Below, piece after piece: positions 14,482 through 15,659 of a DNA stretch of 15,659 nucleotides. This stretch comes from an uncultured Chryseolinea sp. (GTDB taxonomy: Bacteria; Bacteroidota; Bacteroidia; Cytophagales; Cyclobacteriaceae): NCBI GenBank assembly GCA_946478915.1, contig CAMLER010000034.1, forward strand, positions 1-15,659, given 5' to 3'. Below the pieces are notes generated by a model. It saw nothing but the letters and a program-made list of their open reading frames with translations. It made no database searches and was not told where the DNA came from. The stretch's first letter is position 1. Each line of letters opens with the position of its first letter. The translations under genes were made by a program, and so were the position numbers.

Positions 14482-15360
14482 ATGAAGCATATTGTTCAAA
14501 AGTCGCCCATTTCTGAAAACCATGCTTTTGAAGTTAAGTATCTCACGGATGCCCACTTCGATTCAAACTGGCACTTTCATTCGGAATATCAGCTATTTAC
14601 GGTAGTAAACGGGACGGGTACCCGTTTCGTCGGCGATCACGTGGGGCCCTTTAAGAAATATGACCTCGTATTTACAGGTCCCAATCTTCCCCATCTCTGG
14701 CAAAGTGATCCGGAGTATTTTGGCGGCAACGAAAAATACTGGAGTGAAGGTATTGTCATCTATTTTCATGAAGATTTTGTTGGGCATGATTTCCTACAGA
14801 AAAGTGAGATGTATCGGATCAGGCAACTTTTTTCAAAAGCCCGGCGCGGAATGGAAATCGAAGGGCACACATCCGAACGGGCTCGAGACCTAATGAAGAA
14901 GTTACTGGCAGCTGAAGACTTCGATCGGATTTTGATACTCCTCAATTTGTTAAACCTGCTGGCTAAATCGACGGAGTACAGGTTGTTAGCAAGTGAAGGT
15001 TATTCCAATCAATTAAAGGAAGCAGAAAGCGACCGCATGAACAAAGTTCATGCTTATGTGATGAAAAATTTCAGGGAGAAGGTGACACTTGAAGACGTTG
15101 CGGCTATTGCCAGCATGAGTCCCAGTTCCTTCAGCAGGTATTTTAAAATGCATGCCAACAAACCCTTCACGGAGTTTCTATCAGAAATACGGATAGGCTA
15201 TGCGTGCAAGCTTCTGGTTGATAAAGACGTCAGTATTTCTGAAGCCTGTTATGAGTGTGGATTTAATACACTTTCCAATTTCAACAGACAATTCAAGGAA
15301 ATTACCCATCACAGTCCGCTGCAATACCGTAAAAAGTATAAGGGAACAATGTATGTGTAA
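14482..15360 (+). CDS. AraC-family transcriptional regulator with N-terminal cupin domain
   Basis: The 292-residue protein has an N-terminal cupin-type ligand domain: HFH at residues 31-33 and PHLW at 70-73 are the usual landmarks of AraC_binding/cupin_2 sensors, with VVNGTGTRFVGD between. The C-terminal AraC DNA-binding domain (about 185-285) has two helix-turn-helix units, VTLEDVAAIASMSPSSFSRYF (201-221) and VSISEACYECGFNTLSNFNRQF (250-271), followed by the typical HHSPLQYRKKY tail (276-286). Regulators of this architecture respond to sugars or related metabolites and mostly activate a neighbouring operon. This is the only plus-strand gene, divergent from the lipoprotein operon, so it is the probable regulator of that set. 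The inducer is unknown. The start ATG lies directly before the cupin domain and fits the family length. Confidence 0.93.
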   Translation: MKHIVQKSPISENHAFEVKYLTDAHFDSNWHFHSEYQLFTVVNGTGTRFVGDHVGPFKKYDLVFTGPNLPHLWQSDPEYFGGNEKYWSEGIVIYFHEDFVGHDFLQKSEMYRIRQLFSKARRGMEIEGHTSERARDLMKKLLAAEDFDRILILLNLLNLLAKSTEYRLLASEGYSNQLKEAESDRMNKVHAYVMKNFREKVTLEDVAAIASMSPSSFSRYFKMHANKPFTEFLSEIRIGYACKLLVDKDVSISEACYECGFNTLSNFNRQFKEITHHSPLQYRKKYKGTMYV

Positions 15361-15382
15361 GTCTGAAGCAATCAGTTCACCA

Positions 15383-15659
15383 TCACCTGAGATACTTCTG
15401 ATAAATTTGCTCATATACTCTGTTTTCGAAATCCTGTGGACTCAGGTGGAAAACTGACTGAACATCGCCGCGCTCTTTTATCAACTGCACAACTTTTTCA
15501 AAGCCCCAGATATCCTTCATTGCCTCTATAATCACATAGCCGAGTTGATATTCGAGACCATTTAGGTTTGATAAAGGTGGAATTTCCTTTTTTCTGACAA
15601 CTTCAATTTCAGTTGGATCTACAAACCAGCCCGCTTCAAAATTTGCAATGCTTTCCCAT
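15383..15659 (-). CDS. C-terminal part of an unidentified protein (N-terminus beyond right edge)
   Basis: An uninterrupted minus-strand frame enters from the right edge and ends at a TGA at 15383-15385, giving 91 C-terminal residues. The visible part has a GLEYQLGYVIIEAMKDIWGF segment followed by KVVQLIKERGDVQSVF and a final PQDFENRVYEQIYQKYL helix. This pattern, a helix with a Gly-Tyr pair, a KLxxLIxxG unit and a FExxxxxYL tail, is reminiscent of the C-terminal end of gluzincin peptidase-MA-like proteins, whose metal motif would lie upstream, outside the window. Without that part the family is only a suggestion. It converges on the AraC gene with a 22-base gap; no clear bidirectional terminator was seen there. 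Confidence 0.65.
   Translation of the reverse strand, partial: WESIANFEAGWFVDPTEIEVVRKKEIPPLSNLNGLEYQLGYVIIEAMKDIWGFEKVVQLIKERGDVQSVFHLSPQDFENRVYEQIYQKYLR

Noticed and set aside
15200..15457. Plus- and minus-strand short frames at the AraC gene end
   Set aside because: They overlap the AraC helix-turn-helix coding region in other frames. The frame that continues to the right edge from 15383 is the one with protein-like sequence.

Overview
The window looks like a chromosomal segment of a Bacteroidota bacterium, most likely Cytophagales/Chitinophagales-like. The clues are moderate GC, AT-rich spacers without clear Shine-Dalgarno sequences, and family content: a DUF885 peptidase, a POT peptide transporter, a ThuA/PVC-propeller lipoprotein, and a Gfo/Idh/MocA plus TIM-barrel sugar pair. 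No rRNA, tRNA, CRISPR array, insertion sequence or phage gene was recognised. Coding density is high and no gene-free stretch exceeds 300 bases. All genes but one are on the minus strand.

Left part (1-3662): the front of a pentapeptide-repeat protein that runs off the left edge, a polytopic membrane protein of unknown function, a small SAM-dependent methyltransferase, and a secreted DUF885 metallopeptidase-like protein.

Middle part (3824-8613): a block of four minus-strand genes. In transcription order these are a POT-family di/tripeptide:H+ symporter, a DapA-superfamily deaminase, a 4-hydroxyproline 2-epimerase (with a GTG start) and a DadA-like FAD amino-acid dehydrogenase. The last three match the bacterial trans-4-hydroxy-L-proline route: epimerisation to cis-4-hydroxy-D-proline, oxidation to 1-pyrroline-4-hydroxy-2-carboxylate, and deamination/dehydration to 2-oxoglutarate semialdehyde. 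The semialdehyde dehydrogenase that would finish the route is not in the window. With the peptide transporter and the DUF885 peptidase alongside, the region reads as a module for using hydroxyproline-containing (collagen-like) peptides.

Right part (8809-15360): an apparent three-gene minus-strand operon consisting of a 1163-residue surface or periplasmic lipoprotein (ThuA-like, PVC-type beta-propeller, HEAT-like, jelly-roll and azurin-like copper domains), a psicose/tagatose-3-epimerase-like TIM barrel, and a Gfo/Idh/MocA protein with an altered EKP motif. A divergent AraC-family regulator with a cupin-type sensor domain sits upstream, with a 22-bp dyad in the shared intergenic region. The set suggests oxidation or rearrangement of an unidentified carbohydrate, and is the least explained part of the window. 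At the right edge is the C-terminal end of an unidentified minus-strand protein.
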